50,715 nucleotides of DNA. Source: Dokdonella sp. Its GTDB lineage: Bacteria > Pseudomonadota > Gammaproteobacteria > Xanthomonadales > Rhodanobacteraceae. The notes below the pieces were generated by a model. It did not search any database and was not told the origin of the DNA. It saw only the letters and a list, made by a program, of their open reading frames with translations. The position numbers and the translations under genes are program-made. Shown here in pieces: positions 1 through 7,980 of this stretch (positions within the stretch are counted from its first letter, which is position 1; each line of letters opens with the position of its first letter). The stretch covers positions 1 through 50,715 of the forward strand of contig JADJQH010000005.1 of the NCBI GenBank assembly GCA_016712865.1, read 5' to 3'.

Positions 1-73
1 GTGGGTGGGGAGGGGTACCGTTTACCAGGCAATCAGCGGAATTCAGGAGAAATAAGAATAAAGCAGGCAAAAT

Positions 74-132
74 AAAGGGGGCGGTGATTGCGGCCGTCAG
101 CGCCCGTTATACGCGAGACCTCAGCGCGTATA
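74..132. promoter_or_regulatory. Intergenic repeat element A with hairpin
   Basis: Positions 74-120 match 43485-43531 at about 37 of 47 aligned bases, and part of it matches 9657-9690. The element contains AGGGGGCG (76-83) and GCCGTCAGCGCCCGTTA (93-109). It runs into a perfect 8-bp inverted repeat, TATACGCG (108-115) with CGCGTATA (125-132). It lies between the leftward gene ending at 219 (46003 in the right copy) and the leftward operon that begins at 45502 across the circle junction. Promoter, protein-binding site and processing site are all possible; its function is inferred only from position and recurrence. Confidence 0.5.
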
Positions 133-172
133 GCCCGTTGCAATTTTCATCTCCTCCGACGTCCGGACGCAG

Positions 173-200
173 AAAACCCCCGCGCTTGCGCGCGAGGGCT
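173..200 (-). terminator. Rho-independent terminator of the leftward gene
   Basis: On the minus strand a GC-rich stem (CCCTCGCGC pairing with GCGCGGGGG around a GCAA-like loop) is followed by TTTTC. It lies 19 bp past the stop codon of the leftward gene at 219-807, so it should end that transcript. The same structure is at 45955-45982 in the right copy. Confidence 0.8.
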
Positions 201-218
201 CCTAGGCCGGCAGTGGAC

Positions 219-807
219 TCAGGCCAGGGCGTCGAGGTTTGTATCCTCTGCACCCTTGGCCTTTTCGGCGGCTTCGGCCAGCTTGGCTTGCGCCCGCTCG
301 GACCGAATGGCTGCAACAACCGCCTGGATCTTCACATCCGCCTCGACGGCGGTGCGATATGCTTCATCTGAAGCAAGGCAAGCCTTCCAAGACGCAACCT
401 GCGCCTCATCGGGTGCCGACCATAGCCGTGAAGACGCGAATGAGCGCCTCCACATAATCGGAGGTTCGAGCCCCGACCTTGGACTCCGAACTCCACAGTC
501 CACCCGGATGACTTCCAGCCGCGCCTCAGCGTTGTCGACCATCTCCTGAACGGAGAGCCCTTTCGCCCCGACGGTGTTCGTGACCGAGGTCATGATACCG
601 TACAGAGCAACCGCTCTCTGCACCTCAGCAGAGAGGCTCGTCGAAAGCGAGGCCAACGGTGGCTCCGTTTTCAACAAAGGTTACGTCGAAACGCACGGAG
701 TCCAACTTTGCGCGCGCGGATTTCTCCCCATCTGCATTACTGAACACGCGGACAGTCTTCTCTGCCCGCTTCGAGCTGGTGCTCGCATCGTTGTCGATGT
801 GTGCCAT
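219..807 (-). pseudogene. Frameshifted left copy of a conserved phage protein
   Basis: The same gene is a single 196-codon frame at 46003-46593. In this copy an extra G near 628 ends the first frame after about 60 residues. Missing or changed bases near 506 and 419-425 shift the frame twice more. The start ATG at 805-807, the beginning and the end still match the intact copy closely. The differences are single-base indels at a contig end, so sequencing or consensus error is the simplest explanation and the gene is probably intact in the phage. For the protein itself see 46003-46593. Confidence 0.85.
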
Positions 808-863
808 TTATGTCACCCTGGTTGTCAAAAAGCAGCCGAACGGATTACCCGATCGACTCAGTG

Positions 864-892
864 AATGTAACACCACCGGCTCCCAAAGTCAA
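864..892 (-). promoter_or_regulatory. Leftward sigma70-type promoter
   Basis: On the minus strand TTGACT (887-892) and TACATT (864-869) are separated by exactly 17 bp. The start codon of the leftward gene follows about 57 bp downstream at 807. The -35 hexamer is identical to that of the rightward promoter at 1168-1196, so the two form a divergent pair. A second TTGACA lies at about 823-828, close to the start codon and without a matching -10. The promoter is also present in the right copy (46650-46678). Confidence 0.6.
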
Positions 893-1070
893 GGGGGTCC
901 GGTGCGGCAGAACGTCGCAGGGGAGCCAGGGCGGCGCCCGCGCGGGGGATGTGACAACCCAGCCACACTGTCTCGTCCCTGCGACTGTGGCAAGCTGGTG
1001 ACTGTGACTTATTTGTAGCTGTTGCATGAAAGCTGCTCTGTCTCTTTTTTCTCACGACCTTGCGGGCACC

Positions 1071-1107
1071 GGGCTGCCACCCCCTGGGGGGTCCCATCGG
1101 CTTTTTT
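1071..1107 (+). terminator. Terminator-like hairpin upstream of terS
   Basis: The inverted repeat ACCCCC/GGGGGT (1079-1092), extended by GGG (1071-1073) with CCC (1093-1095), is followed eight bases later by six Ts (1102-1107). It would stop rightward readthrough ahead of the structural operon. It lies inside the 154-bp segment missing from the right copy. The gap between stem and T-run is longer than usual, so confidence is moderate. Confidence 0.45.
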
Positions 1108-1167
1108 CTGCCTCTTGAGCCGGAACTTTTTGGGGAAAAGGTAAAACGGGCGTTATTCACTTCAGCC

Positions 1168-1196
1168 TTGACTCCCTCGCCGCCCGCGACTATTCT
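1168..1196 (+). promoter_or_regulatory. Rightward sigma70-type promoter for the packaging/structural operon
   Basis: TTGACT (1168-1173) and TATTCT (1191-1196) are spaced by exactly 17 bp. The terS ATG follows at 1224 with GAGG (1216-1219) as ribosome-binding site. No stronger promoter was seen ahead of the next ten genes, many of which overlap, so this is probably the main entry to the rightward arm. The site is absent from the right copy because of the 154-bp deletion there. Confidence 0.65.
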
Positions 1197-1223
1197 CCAC
1201 CCACGGACATCCCGCGAGGTCAA

Positions 1224-1799
1224 ATGGCTGAAGAAACTCTTCCACCCGAATCTCCGCCCCCGCCGAAAAAATTCAACCCGCGCACCGTCGCGTGGTGGCA
1301 CGAGGCGTTGGCTGATTGGCTGATTCAAAACCCCGACAAGCACGCAAAAGATGCGGCGGTCGTGTTCGACACCAGCCCGAGCTACATCTACATGCTGAAG
1401 AATTCTGACACCTTTAAGGCGTACTTCGCCGGGAGGCGAAAACAGCTGTCGGCCGGAGTCGAAGACAAAGCTGCGTCGATGTTTGGAACCCTTTCCGATA
1501 AGCTGGCCGCTCTCGCTGAAGCCTCGCTCGACGTGCTCAACGCGAGGATGGAACAGGTGGCGCTGGCCGGAAGTAATTCCTCGATGCCGAATGAGCAGCT
1601 GCTTCAGACGGCCGATATGGCATTGAAGAAGCTCGGCTACGGGCTTCCCGTTCCGGGACAGAGCTCGGCGCATATGACGCAGGTTAACGTGAACGTTTCC
1701 GCCGACCTCCTTGCGGCCGCGCGGGAAAAGATGGCGAAGCTCTACCGTACGCAGGTGGCAGAGCCGGTGTTGCTTGAGGGTGAAGGAAAGGTACTCTGA
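1224..1799 (+). CDS. terS: Terminase small subunit (putative)
   Basis: The 191-aa protein is predicted to recognise phage DNA for packaging and hand it to the large terminase. A Pro-rich N-terminus (residues 1-17) is followed by an HTH-like region around residues 20-75 (Trp-Trp-His-Glu, then a segment ending in SPSYIYMLKN). A long helical segment (about 75-140), suited to oligomerisation, comes next. The assignment rests mainly on being the first gene before the terL cluster, on size and on the DNA-binding-then-helical layout; no family-specific catalytic motif exists. GAGG at 1216-1219 supports the ATG start. The stop overlaps the next start (TGATG), which implies translational coupling. Confidence 0.7.
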   Translation: MAEETLPPESPPPPKKFNPRTVAWWHEALADWLIQNPDKHAKDAAVVFDTSPSYIYMLKNSDTFKAYFAGRRKQLSAGVEDKAASMFGTLSDKLAALAEASLDVLNARMEQVALAGSNSSMPNEQLLQTADMALKKLGYGLPVPGQSSAHMTQVNVNVSADLLAAAREKMAKLYRTQVAEPVLLEGEGKVL

Positions 1800-2320
1800 T
1801 GCAGTACACGGGAGGTGTAAGCTATGTACCAAAAACAAAAAATTCCGGTCGTAGAGAAGTTTACGGACTCACCTCCGCCAACGCAATGTTCGGTCAGTAT
1901 GACTACGCGAAAAGGTTTCCGGTTCCGAAGAAGGGTGCGAAAGGATCGGGGATCCGCTTTGAGACGAAAGTACATTCAACGTTGGCTGCACGTTATCCTG
2001 GTTATATTTCTGCTCTTCCTTTTAGGTATTCTGACGTCCGTGGGAGTCGGGTTTGTATCCCCGACGGGATCTTCATCCATGCCGGGCGGGTGGTAGTTGT
2101 TGAAATTAAACTCCGGCATTGTATTGAAGCCTGGATGCAACTACGTAAGCTGTACTTTCCTGTCGTAACATCCGCCTTCGGACAGAGTCCGCGGCTGCTT
2201 GAAGTTGTTCAGTTTTATGTGCCGGAAGTGGTCTTCCCCGAGCCCACAGTTGTTCTACCTTCTTTCGAACAGTTTCTATGTTCTGGAGCTGAAATGGGTG
2301 TGGTATTATGGGGAAGATAA
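1799..2320 (+). CDS. PD-(D/E)XK superfamily nuclease, VRR-NUC-like
   Basis: The 173-aa protein has the core of a PD-(D/E)XK endonuclease: CIPDGIF supplies the first acidic residue, and the VVVVEIK strand about 13 residues later supplies the E-X-K pair, followed by a helix with HCIEAWMQLRKLY. This is the usual order D, then E-X-K, then helix. The cell role is not determined by sequence. Lying between terS and terL suggests a part in packaging, such as cleaving DNA or resolving branched concatemers before they enter the head, as known for endonucleases near terminases in other phages. It starts at the ATG overlapping the terS stop and ends one base before the next ATG. Confidence 0.75.
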   Translation: MQYTGGVSYVPKTKNSGRREVYGLTSANAMFGQYDYAKRFPVPKKGAKGSGIRFETKVHSTLAARYPGYISALPFRYSDVRGSRVCIPDGIFIHAGRVVVVEIKLRHCIEAWMQLRKLYFPVVTSAFGQSPRLLEVVQFYVPEVVFPEPTVVLPSFEQFLCSGAEMGVVLWGR

Positions 2321-2563
2321 ATGGAAGAGGCACTGTCGATCGTTAAGTTTCTCTTCGGACAACTCGGAGTCGTAGGTGGTGTATGTTTCCTAATGGCAGG
2401 ATATCTAGCATGGCTGCATCGCGAGGAGAAGGAAGACCACAAACGAACGCGGACAATGTTGAACGAGGATCTCGAGAAGCGGCTGATCGCGCACGGAGAA
2501 TATGTGAAAGTGCTGGCGGAGATCCGGACCCTGCTCTCGGTCATGGTGGAGAGAGACCAGTGA
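2321..2563 (+). CDS. Small single-span membrane protein, possible holin or spanin
   Basis: The 80-aa protein has one hydrophobic segment at about residues 9-30 (rich in G, V, L, F) followed by a charged helical tail of about 50 residues. That topology suits an inner-membrane spanin subunit or a small holin. It directly precedes a tiny gene and a GH108-like endolysin candidate, supporting a lysis role. No family was recognised, so the function is inferred from topology and neighbours. The ATG abuts the stop of the nuclease gene, and the stop overlaps the next start (GTGA). Confidence 0.6.
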   Translation: MEEALSIVKFLFGQLGVVGGVCFLMAGYLAWLHREEKEDHKRTRTMLNEDLEKRLIAHGEYVKVLAEIRTLLSVMVERDQ

Positions 2564-2694
2564 CGGAGCTCGCAGACAAGATCGTGGCTCTGGAATCTTC
2601 ACGCGAGATCTCGGCGGAGCTGTTTTCGGAAATACGACGCTTGGCTGAACGCTACCGGACAAAGGTGAGCCGTGACTGTGGACGCGGAAAGTAG
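2560..2694 (+). CDS. 44-aa hypothetical protein
   Basis: A GTG start at 2560 overlaps the stop of the membrane-protein gene, and the frame stays open for 44 codons. The product is charged and predicted helical, with no signal peptide, lipobox or membrane segment. Its last 23 bases overlap the GTG start of the endolysin candidate. Tight overlap on both sides and an unbroken frame support a real gene, perhaps a lysis accessory. The right copy keeps a similar frame with changes near its end. Confidence 0.45.
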   Translation: MTELADKIVALESSREISAELFSEIRRLAERYRTKVSRDCGRGK

Positions 2695-3205
2695 CTTCGA
2701 AGCGGCGTATACGCGGCTGAGCCGCTACAATCAGATGCCGGAAGAAGAAGGAGTTCTTCCGGTGTTACAGTTTGGAATGGAGGAGAAGTACTTTGTCCAA
2801 ACATTTTGGGACGTGGAGAGAGGTCTTGCAGCTTGGCGTGGACTATCTCCGGTTTCGGCGCGAGAGGCTTTGCGGGGGAATGTCTGGCTTCCGCTGCGCC
2901 TTGATCTTGTATCTCCTGGGCTTGCTGGGTATATTCTTGATCTTGGTTACCGGGCTGGTCCCTCTACCGTTAGGGTCTGGCTAAAGCTGCTCGCTAATGA
3001 GCTTCCTTCGCATCCGGTTGGAGATGATACGTGGAACAGAATAAAGGCGAAACAAACGGAGCCGGAAGTGGTGACAGCCTTGTCGACGTACTACATACGC
3101 CGGATGCAGAACAGCTATCTGTGGCAGGAACGGAAGCAACGGTGGGTGAACCGCAACACGCAGGCGGTAAGAGCGGCATTGAAACAGTTGGTCTCGATGA
3201 GCTGA
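2672..3205 (+). CDS. GH108-like putative endolysin
   Basis: The 177-aa protein resembles the middle and C-terminal part of GH108 (secretion-activator/N4 gp61-type) muramidases. A segment around residues 66-110 follows the family pattern of a YW-like motif, a 'lp-glag-ilDlgyraGp' turn, a helix, and G-x-x-T. The C-terminus has a WxeRkqrWVNR segment like the family's GWlnR ending. The canonical N-terminal EGGY and GGxTxxG motifs are not seen; an EEEG lies at about residue 24. It may be a diverged enzyme or a structural relative. The start is GTG 2672. The 3' end overlaps terL by 175 bp in another frame. Confidence 0.45.
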   Translation: MTVDAESSFEAAYTRLSRYNQMPEEEGVLPVLQFGMEEKYFVQTFWDVERGLAAWRGLSPVSAREALRGNVWLPLRLDLVSPGLAGYILDLGYRAGPSTVRVWLKLLANELPSHPVGDDTWNRIKAKQTEPEVVTALSTYYIRRMQNSYLWQERKQRWVNRNTQAVRAALKQLVSMS

Positions 3206-4692
3206 TTGAACTTTGCGCCGTCGATACTGCGCTGTATGAGAAGACCTTCTTTCCCGACACCGCACGTATGGAGCCGGCACTGTTTCACGGAGAGATGATG
3301 CAGTTGCTTGATTCGCTTGAGCGGTACTGCAACTTGCAGGTCTTTCGTGGTGGTGCGAAGACGACGAAGGTGAGAGTATATACCTCGAAGCGCATCGCGT
3401 ATGGTATCTCGCGTACGATCGTGATTGTGGGTAAGAATCAGGATCATGCGATACGTTCGGTGGCTTGGATTAAGAAACAGGTTGAGGAGAATAAACTCTG
3501 GAGGGAAACCTTTGGACTTGAAAAAGGTGAAAAGTGGACCGACTCCGAAATCCACATTAGGAACCGTCGTGCGGGGACTGCTACTTGGGTTGTGGCTTTT
3601 GGTATTACTGGTAGTGTTCGTGGTGTCAACTTCGACGATTATCGTCCTGACCTTATTCTAATCGACGACGTGGTGGCGGAGGAGAACTCGCTGACCGAAG
3701 AACAGCGGGACAAGACGATGAAGTTGGTTTTCGGCGCGCTGAAGGAGTCACTGACGCCCGCGACGGAAAGCGAATTTGCAAAGATGGTGATTCTGCAAAC
3801 GCCGCAGGCTTTTGAAGACGTTAGTCAGCGTGCGATGAAAGATCTGCAATTTAAGAGCGTACAGTATGGGTGCTGGACTAAAGAGACAGAAGACTTTCCG
3901 CTAGAGCAGAGGGAAAGCAGCTGGCCTGCACGATACCCATCAGAAACGCTTAGAGCTGAAAAACGTGCAGCAATTGCGCGGAACGAGCTTTCTATCTTCT
4001 CGCGGGAGATGGAATGTAAGCTGATCAACGCGGAGCTGAGTAGATTTAAAGAAGACTGGTTACAGTATTATGGCCCGATGGAAAAGGAGCCGGAACCGGA
4101 TTGGTCGGAGATGTGGGTAGAGATGGCAATTGATCCTGTTCCACCTCCAAGTGAGAGTGCGATTGCGAAGGGGTTGAAGGGAAAGGACTACGAGGTGTTT
4201 GCGGTTGTCGGAAGGAAGGCGGGAAAATACTATCTGCTTGAAACGAGTATGAATCGTGGACACGAGCCATCGTGGACGATAGCTGAATTCTTCCGTCTCG
4301 CGAACAAGTGGAGGCCGAAAAAGACACTGATCGAAACAGTCTCGTATCAGAAGACGCTAGAGTGGCTGCTTCGACAAGCGATGAAACAAGTAGGGAGGTA
4401 TTGGGTTGTTGAAGGCTTTGATGACAAACGGCAGAAGTACCATCGAATTGTGGACGGTATTAGCGGGGTTAGTAGCAATCGTCAGCTTTTTATTCATCGT
4501 GAACGTCACATTGAATTTTGTTCTCAGTTCGTGGCTTATCCGAACGTTCCACATGATGATGTGATCGAGGCGGTGGCGGTGGCACTAACTTCTCTTTCCC
4601 GCGGGGGAATGCCGGGTGGGAAGGAAGAGTATGATGTGAAGGCTATGGAAGAACATATACCTGATTTGGACTATCAGCGAGGAGCACCTTGA
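3031..4692 (+). CDS. terL: Terminase large subunit
   Basis: The 553-aa packaging motor has ATPase and nuclease domains in the normal order. RGGAKTT (residues 106-112) is the Walker A-like P-loop and LILIDDVV (208-215) the Walker B with following acidic residues. The nuclease part has MAIDP (Asp 368), an IETVSYQ strand near 435, and the late PHDDVIEA motif near 522-529 that supplies the final metal ligand. The GTG start at 3031 has GGAG at 3020-3023, which fits initiation inside the preceding gene; an in-frame GTG at 3121 is the alternative. The stop overlaps the portal ATG (TGATG). Confidence 0.93.
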   Translation: MEQNKGETNGAGSGDSLVDVLHTPDAEQLSVAGTEATVGEPQHAGGKSGIETVGLDELIELCAVDTALYEKTFFPDTARMEPALFHGEMMQLLDSLERYCNLQVFRGGAKTTKVRVYTSKRIAYGISRTIVIVGKNQDHAIRSVAWIKKQVEENKLWRETFGLEKGEKWTDSEIHIRNRRAGTATWVVAFGITGSVRGVNFDDYRPDLILIDDVVAEENSLTEEQRDKTMKLVFGALKESLTPATESEFAKMVILQTPQAFEDVSQRAMKDLQFKSVQYGCWTKETEDFPLEQRESSWPARYPSETLRAEKRAAIARNELSIFSREMECKLINAELSRFKEDWLQYYGPMEKEPEPDWSEMWVEMAIDPVPPPSESAIAKGLKGKDYEVFAVVGRKAGKYYLLETSMNRGHEPSWTIAEFFRLANKWRPKKTLIETVSYQKTLEWLLRQAMKQVGRYWVVEGFDDKRQKYHRIVDGISGVSSNRQLFIHRERHIEFCSQFVAYPNVPHDDVIEAVAVALTSLSRGGMPGGKEEYDVKAMEEHIPDLDYQRGAP

Positions 4693-6656
4693 TGCCGAGT
4701 ATAACGCAGAACATTCCGAATAACTCGTCTCTGGCAAGGTTGATTCGTCAAGAGGTGAAGTCACGGGTGAAAGCTACACAAAGAATGATGAGTGAAAAAG
4801 AGAAGGTGTGGCGCTCGGCGGAAGAGACGGTGCTGGCTTATTTGCCTGAACGAGATGTTGACGCACTGCGGCGAGAGTCGCGCGAGGGAGGGCTGCCGCA
4901 ATATACGACGATCCAGATTCCGTATACCTATGCGGTTTTGATGTCGGCGCATACGTATTTCACCTCGGTTTTTATGGGGCGGAGTCCGGTCTTTCAGTTT
5001 TCCGCGCGGCACGGTGAGCCAGCGCAAGCGGTGCAAGCAATCGAAGCCTTGCACGATTATCAGACGCTTTGCGGACAGTTGCTCGGTCCGCTCTACACTT
5101 GGCTCTATGATGTGGGGAAGTTTGGGGTTGGTATTGTTGGGAATTATTGGGAAGATCGGTTTGAGAACATTACCCAGATTACACAGATACCTGAAATAGA
5201 CATTCTGGGTACACCGACGGGAAAGATGCTGAAGGAGCGGACGACGCAACGTGCGAAGACGTACTCGGGAAATAAGCTGTACAATATTCAACCCTGGGAC
5301 TTTATCTTCGATGTGCGCTTTCCAATTCGGGATATGCAGAAGGGTGAGTATGCGGGAGTAAGACGGAAGCTGAGTTGGAACGAGATTAAGCGGAGGGAAA
5401 GTCAAGGGTACTATATGAACCTTGAGTTTCTCAATCGATCGAACTCGTTCGATTCGCAGAGGATTGATGCGGGAAGCGATCAGCTACTTCGTCCAGAAGA
5501 CTCGACGGCGTATATGGCGACCGAGCCGACAGGGCTCGAGCTGGAGCATCCGCAAGAAGTTGAAATGTACGAGCTCTGTGTTGAGCTCATTCCGAAAGAG
5601 TGGAAGCTCGGAAAGTCGGACTATCCGGAGAAGTGGATCTTTACGGTTACGTCGGACTACTCGGTGTTAATGGGTGCGCAGCCGCATGGAGCCTATCATT
5701 GTAAGTTCCCGTATCAGGTCATTACAATGGAGCCGGAAGGCTACGGGCTGATTCCACGCGGGATTCCGCAGACCCTTGAACCGATCCAGCAAACGATTGA
5801 CTGGTTGGTGAACTCGCACTTCTACAATGTGCGTGCGGCGTTGAATAATAAGGTGCTTGTCGACCCGTCTCGTGTGGTGATGAAAGATGTACTGAATCCC
5901 CTGCCGGGTGGGGTGATTCGACTCAAGCCGGAAGCGTACGGAACAGATCCGCAGTTGGCGGTTCGTCAGCTCAACGTCATGGACGTCACTCGTACACATT
6001 TGGCTGATCTGCAGATGATGTATGGAATGGGTGAACGAACGGTCGGCGTGAACGACCAGATCATGGGAATGCTTGCGACGGGTGGACGGAAGACCGCGAC
6101 AGAAGTGCGGACGTCGACGAGCTTCGGTGTGAATCGCCTAAAGACGGTAAGTGAGTATTTTTCTGCAACGGCTTTCGACCCGTTATCGCAGATGCTACTA
6201 CAGAACACACAGCAGTACTATGACGGTGAACAGAAGTATAAGATTGCGGGAGATTTGACTAATACGGCTGGACAACAGTTCATGATGGTTAATCCGGAAA
6301 CGATTATCGGCTTTTATGATTTCGTTCCAATTGACGGGTCGCTTCCGATTGACCGGTTCGCGCAAGCGAGCTTGTGGAAAGAGTTGATGATGCAGGTGCG
6401 ACAAATGCCTGATGTCGCTCTTCAGTATGACTTTGCGCGGATGTTTGAATGGGTGGCGCAACTCGCGGGGATGAAGAATATTACACAATTTAAGGTACAG
6501 GTTGCACCGGATCAGGCGTTGTTGCAGCAAGCGAAATTGGGTAATATGGTTCCACTCGGAGGCGGACGTCCGTCGCGCAGTGCGGGACCGAGTGGAGGTT
6601 CTCCAGGTGGTGCGGTTAATCCGAAACAGACTTCAGGAATGGGACCGGTGCTATGA
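4692..6656 (+). CDS. Portal protein (podovirus type)
   Basis: The 654-aa protein is predicted to form the dodecameric portal through which DNA enters and leaves the head. It matches podoviral portals in length and in the C-terminal part, where a segment near residues 445-500 (MGERTVGVNDQIMG, then TATEV and a helix with SFGVNRLKTVSEYF) is typical. A Gly/Pro/Ser-rich tail (about 620-654) may be disordered. The ATG overlapping the terL stop is preferred to the TTG three bases earlier. The stop overlaps the next start (ATGA). Confidence 0.9.
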   Translation: MPSITQNIPNNSSLARLIRQEVKSRVKATQRMMSEKEKVWRSAEETVLAYLPERDVDALRRESREGGLPQYTTIQIPYTYAVLMSAHTYFTSVFMGRSPVFQFSARHGEPAQAVQAIEALHDYQTLCGQLLGPLYTWLYDVGKFGVGIVGNYWEDRFENITQITQIPEIDILGTPTGKMLKERTTQRAKTYSGNKLYNIQPWDFIFDVRFPIRDMQKGEYAGVRRKLSWNEIKRRESQGYYMNLEFLNRSNSFDSQRIDAGSDQLLRPEDSTAYMATEPTGLELEHPQEVEMYELCVELIPKEWKLGKSDYPEKWIFTVTSDYSVLMGAQPHGAYHCKFPYQVITMEPEGYGLIPRGIPQTLEPIQQTIDWLVNSHFYNVRAALNNKVLVDPSRVVMKDVLNPLPGGVIRLKPEAYGTDPQLAVRQLNVMDVTRTHLADLQMMYGMGERTVGVNDQIMGMLATGGRKTATEVRTSTSFGVNRLKTVSEYFSATAFDPLSQMLLQNTQQYYDGEQKYKIAGDLTNTAGQQFMMVNPETIIGFYDFVPIDGSLPIDRFAQASLWKELMMQVRQMPDVALQYDFARMFEWVAQLAGMKNITQFKVQVAPDQALLQQAKLGNMVPLGGGRPSRSAGPSGGSPGGAVNPKQTSGMGPVL

Positions 6657-6967
6657 GTGGAAGTGAAGAGACGGAAGACCGGAAAGAGCAGTATCAAGCG
6701 GCCGTTGTACAGAAGGAAGCTATCTCCGCCTTGCTACGTAGTCAGGGGTGGGATATACTCCGGGCCGTGGCGAAAGGTCAGATCGAATTGCTTCAACAGC
6801 AAGTGATGCTAGTTCCGCTCAAAGACCTCGATCACGCGTTGGAGCAAGAATTCAATAAAGGTCATGCAATGGGAGTCGCAGCGTTCCTGAAGATTCCTGA
6901 GAGTATGCTGGAAGAAGCTGAAGCGATAATCGCCAGCCTTAGCGGAAGTGAAGAGGATAACGAATGA
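6653..6967 (+). CDS. Hypothetical protein between portal and scaffold
   Basis: This 104-aa, acidic, helix-rich protein starts in an ATGA overlap with portal and ends in an ATGA overlap with the scaffold gene. A central segment (about 30-65) looks like a paired helix with LLQQQV. Small helical proteins in this slot are common in podophages and may act in head assembly. No family was recognised. Coupling on both sides makes it a confident gene of unknown function. Confidence 0.75.
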   Translation: MSGSEETEDRKEQYQAAVVQKEAISALLRSQGWDILRAVAKGQIELLQQQVMLVPLKDLDHALEQEFNKGHAMGVAAFLKIPESMLEEAEAIIASLSGSEEDNE

Positions 6968-7977
6968 GCACGCAAGCGGAAGCCCCGACCGCTACGCCCG
7001 AGACGCCGGCTGCTGCTGCGGCTGAGCCGTCTGTAGGTAATGGTCTCGCGACTGGCGAGACAGCTCCTCTTGGGAGCGTAGTGAAAGAATCTGATCGTCC
7101 GAGCGAAGATGAGTTCTCGGACGATAGCGATGAGCTTGCTCTCGCAGATATGTTTTCAACGTCGGTAGAAGGGCCGAAGGCTCCTGTTCCGGCGGCGAAA
7201 GAGGGAGAAGCGGAAGCTTCTCCTCCGGTGACGGCAGAAGGCTCTACTCCTCCGGTAGCGGCACCTGCAGCAACTGTTCCTACACCACCTCCGGTAGCAG
7301 CGCCACAGGCGACTACTCCGCAAGGCGTGGAAGGTCAACAGCCAGCGCAGACCTCCACTACACCGCAGGCTCCGAGTCAGCAGGCGCCACAGGCGACAGA
7401 AGAAGGCGACGGCTTTACTCAGCTCGACACGTTGATTGAACAGCAACGGCCGAAGGTGATCGAGGCGCTCGCACAGCAGTCGTATCAGTTGACGGAAGAT
7501 GAACTGAACGGGCTACAGGAAGATCCGGGACGGACGGTTCCGAAGCTTCTTGCTCGCGCGCATGTCAATGCGGTTCAGGGTGTCCTCCGGCATGTTGCAC
7601 AACAGCTTCCAGGCATGATGTCTGGAATGCTTCAACTACGTGAACAGAACAAACAACGTGAAGATTCGTTCTGGAACGCATGGCCGCAACTGGATCGGCA
7701 GAAGCACGCAACGCAGGTTACACAAGTGGCGCGAGTGTTTCGACAGATTAATCCGACAGCGGACATGAACACGTTCGTGCAGCATGTAGGTGCTCAAGTA
7801 ATGTTGATGAATGGTCTGCATAGAGCAGCAGCTCCCGTGCAACCTCAGGTAACACAGCCGCGTTCGGCCCCGTTTGTACCAGCTGGTGCTGGTCACGGGG
7901 GTGTTCCGAATCCTGCGGCGTTGAAACAGCCTGAAGGTTGGGAGGTGATTGCCTCTATGATGCAACAAGAGGACTAA
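6964..7977 (+). CDS. Capsid scaffolding protein (putative)
   Basis: The 337-aa protein is very rich in Ala, Pro, Glu and Gln. Residues 1-150 are low-complexity and probably disordered (repeated PxVAAP-like stretches). Residues 150-280 are helical, and the C-terminus is Pro/Gly-rich. Composition, high charge and the place directly ahead of the major capsid gene are typical of scaffolds, which template the procapsid and then leave. Assignment is by context and composition rather than motif. Confidence 0.75.
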   Translation: MSTQAEAPTATPETPAAAAAEPSVGNGLATGETAPLGSVVKESDRPSEDEFSDDSDELALADMFSTSVEGPKAPVPAAKEGEAEASPPVTAEGSTPPVAAPAATVPTPPPVAAPQATTPQGVEGQQPAQTSTTPQAPSQQAPQATEEGDGFTQLDTLIEQQRPKVIEALAQQSYQLTEDELNGLQEDPGRTVPKLLARAHVNAVQGVLRHVAQQLPGMMSGMLQLREQNKQREDSFWNAWPQLDRQKHATQVTQVARVFRQINPTADMNTFVQHVGAQVMLMNGLHRAAAPVQPQVTQPRSAPFVPAGAGHGGVPNPAALKQPEGWEVIASMMQQED

Positions 7978-7980
7978 GAA

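Larger units (their letters stand above)
1..5103. repeat. Left copy of the terminal redundancy
   Basis: This stretch recurs, with differences, at 45781-50715. Going round the circle gives a unit of about 45,780 bp. From about 1070 onward the left copy keeps terS, nuclease, terL and portal open and is the more reliable one. Before about 810 it is the poorer copy, because the leftward gene at 219-807 is frameshifted here but open at 46003-46593. A true direct terminal repeat of about 5 kb would also give this layout, but two real repeat copies would not be expected to differ by frame-destroying indels. Confidence 0.93.

Noticed and set aside
858-1838. 326-codon reverse frame across the promoter region and terS
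   Set aside because: Its composition is not coding-like, it overlaps terS and the divergent promoters, and it has no matching frame in the right copy.
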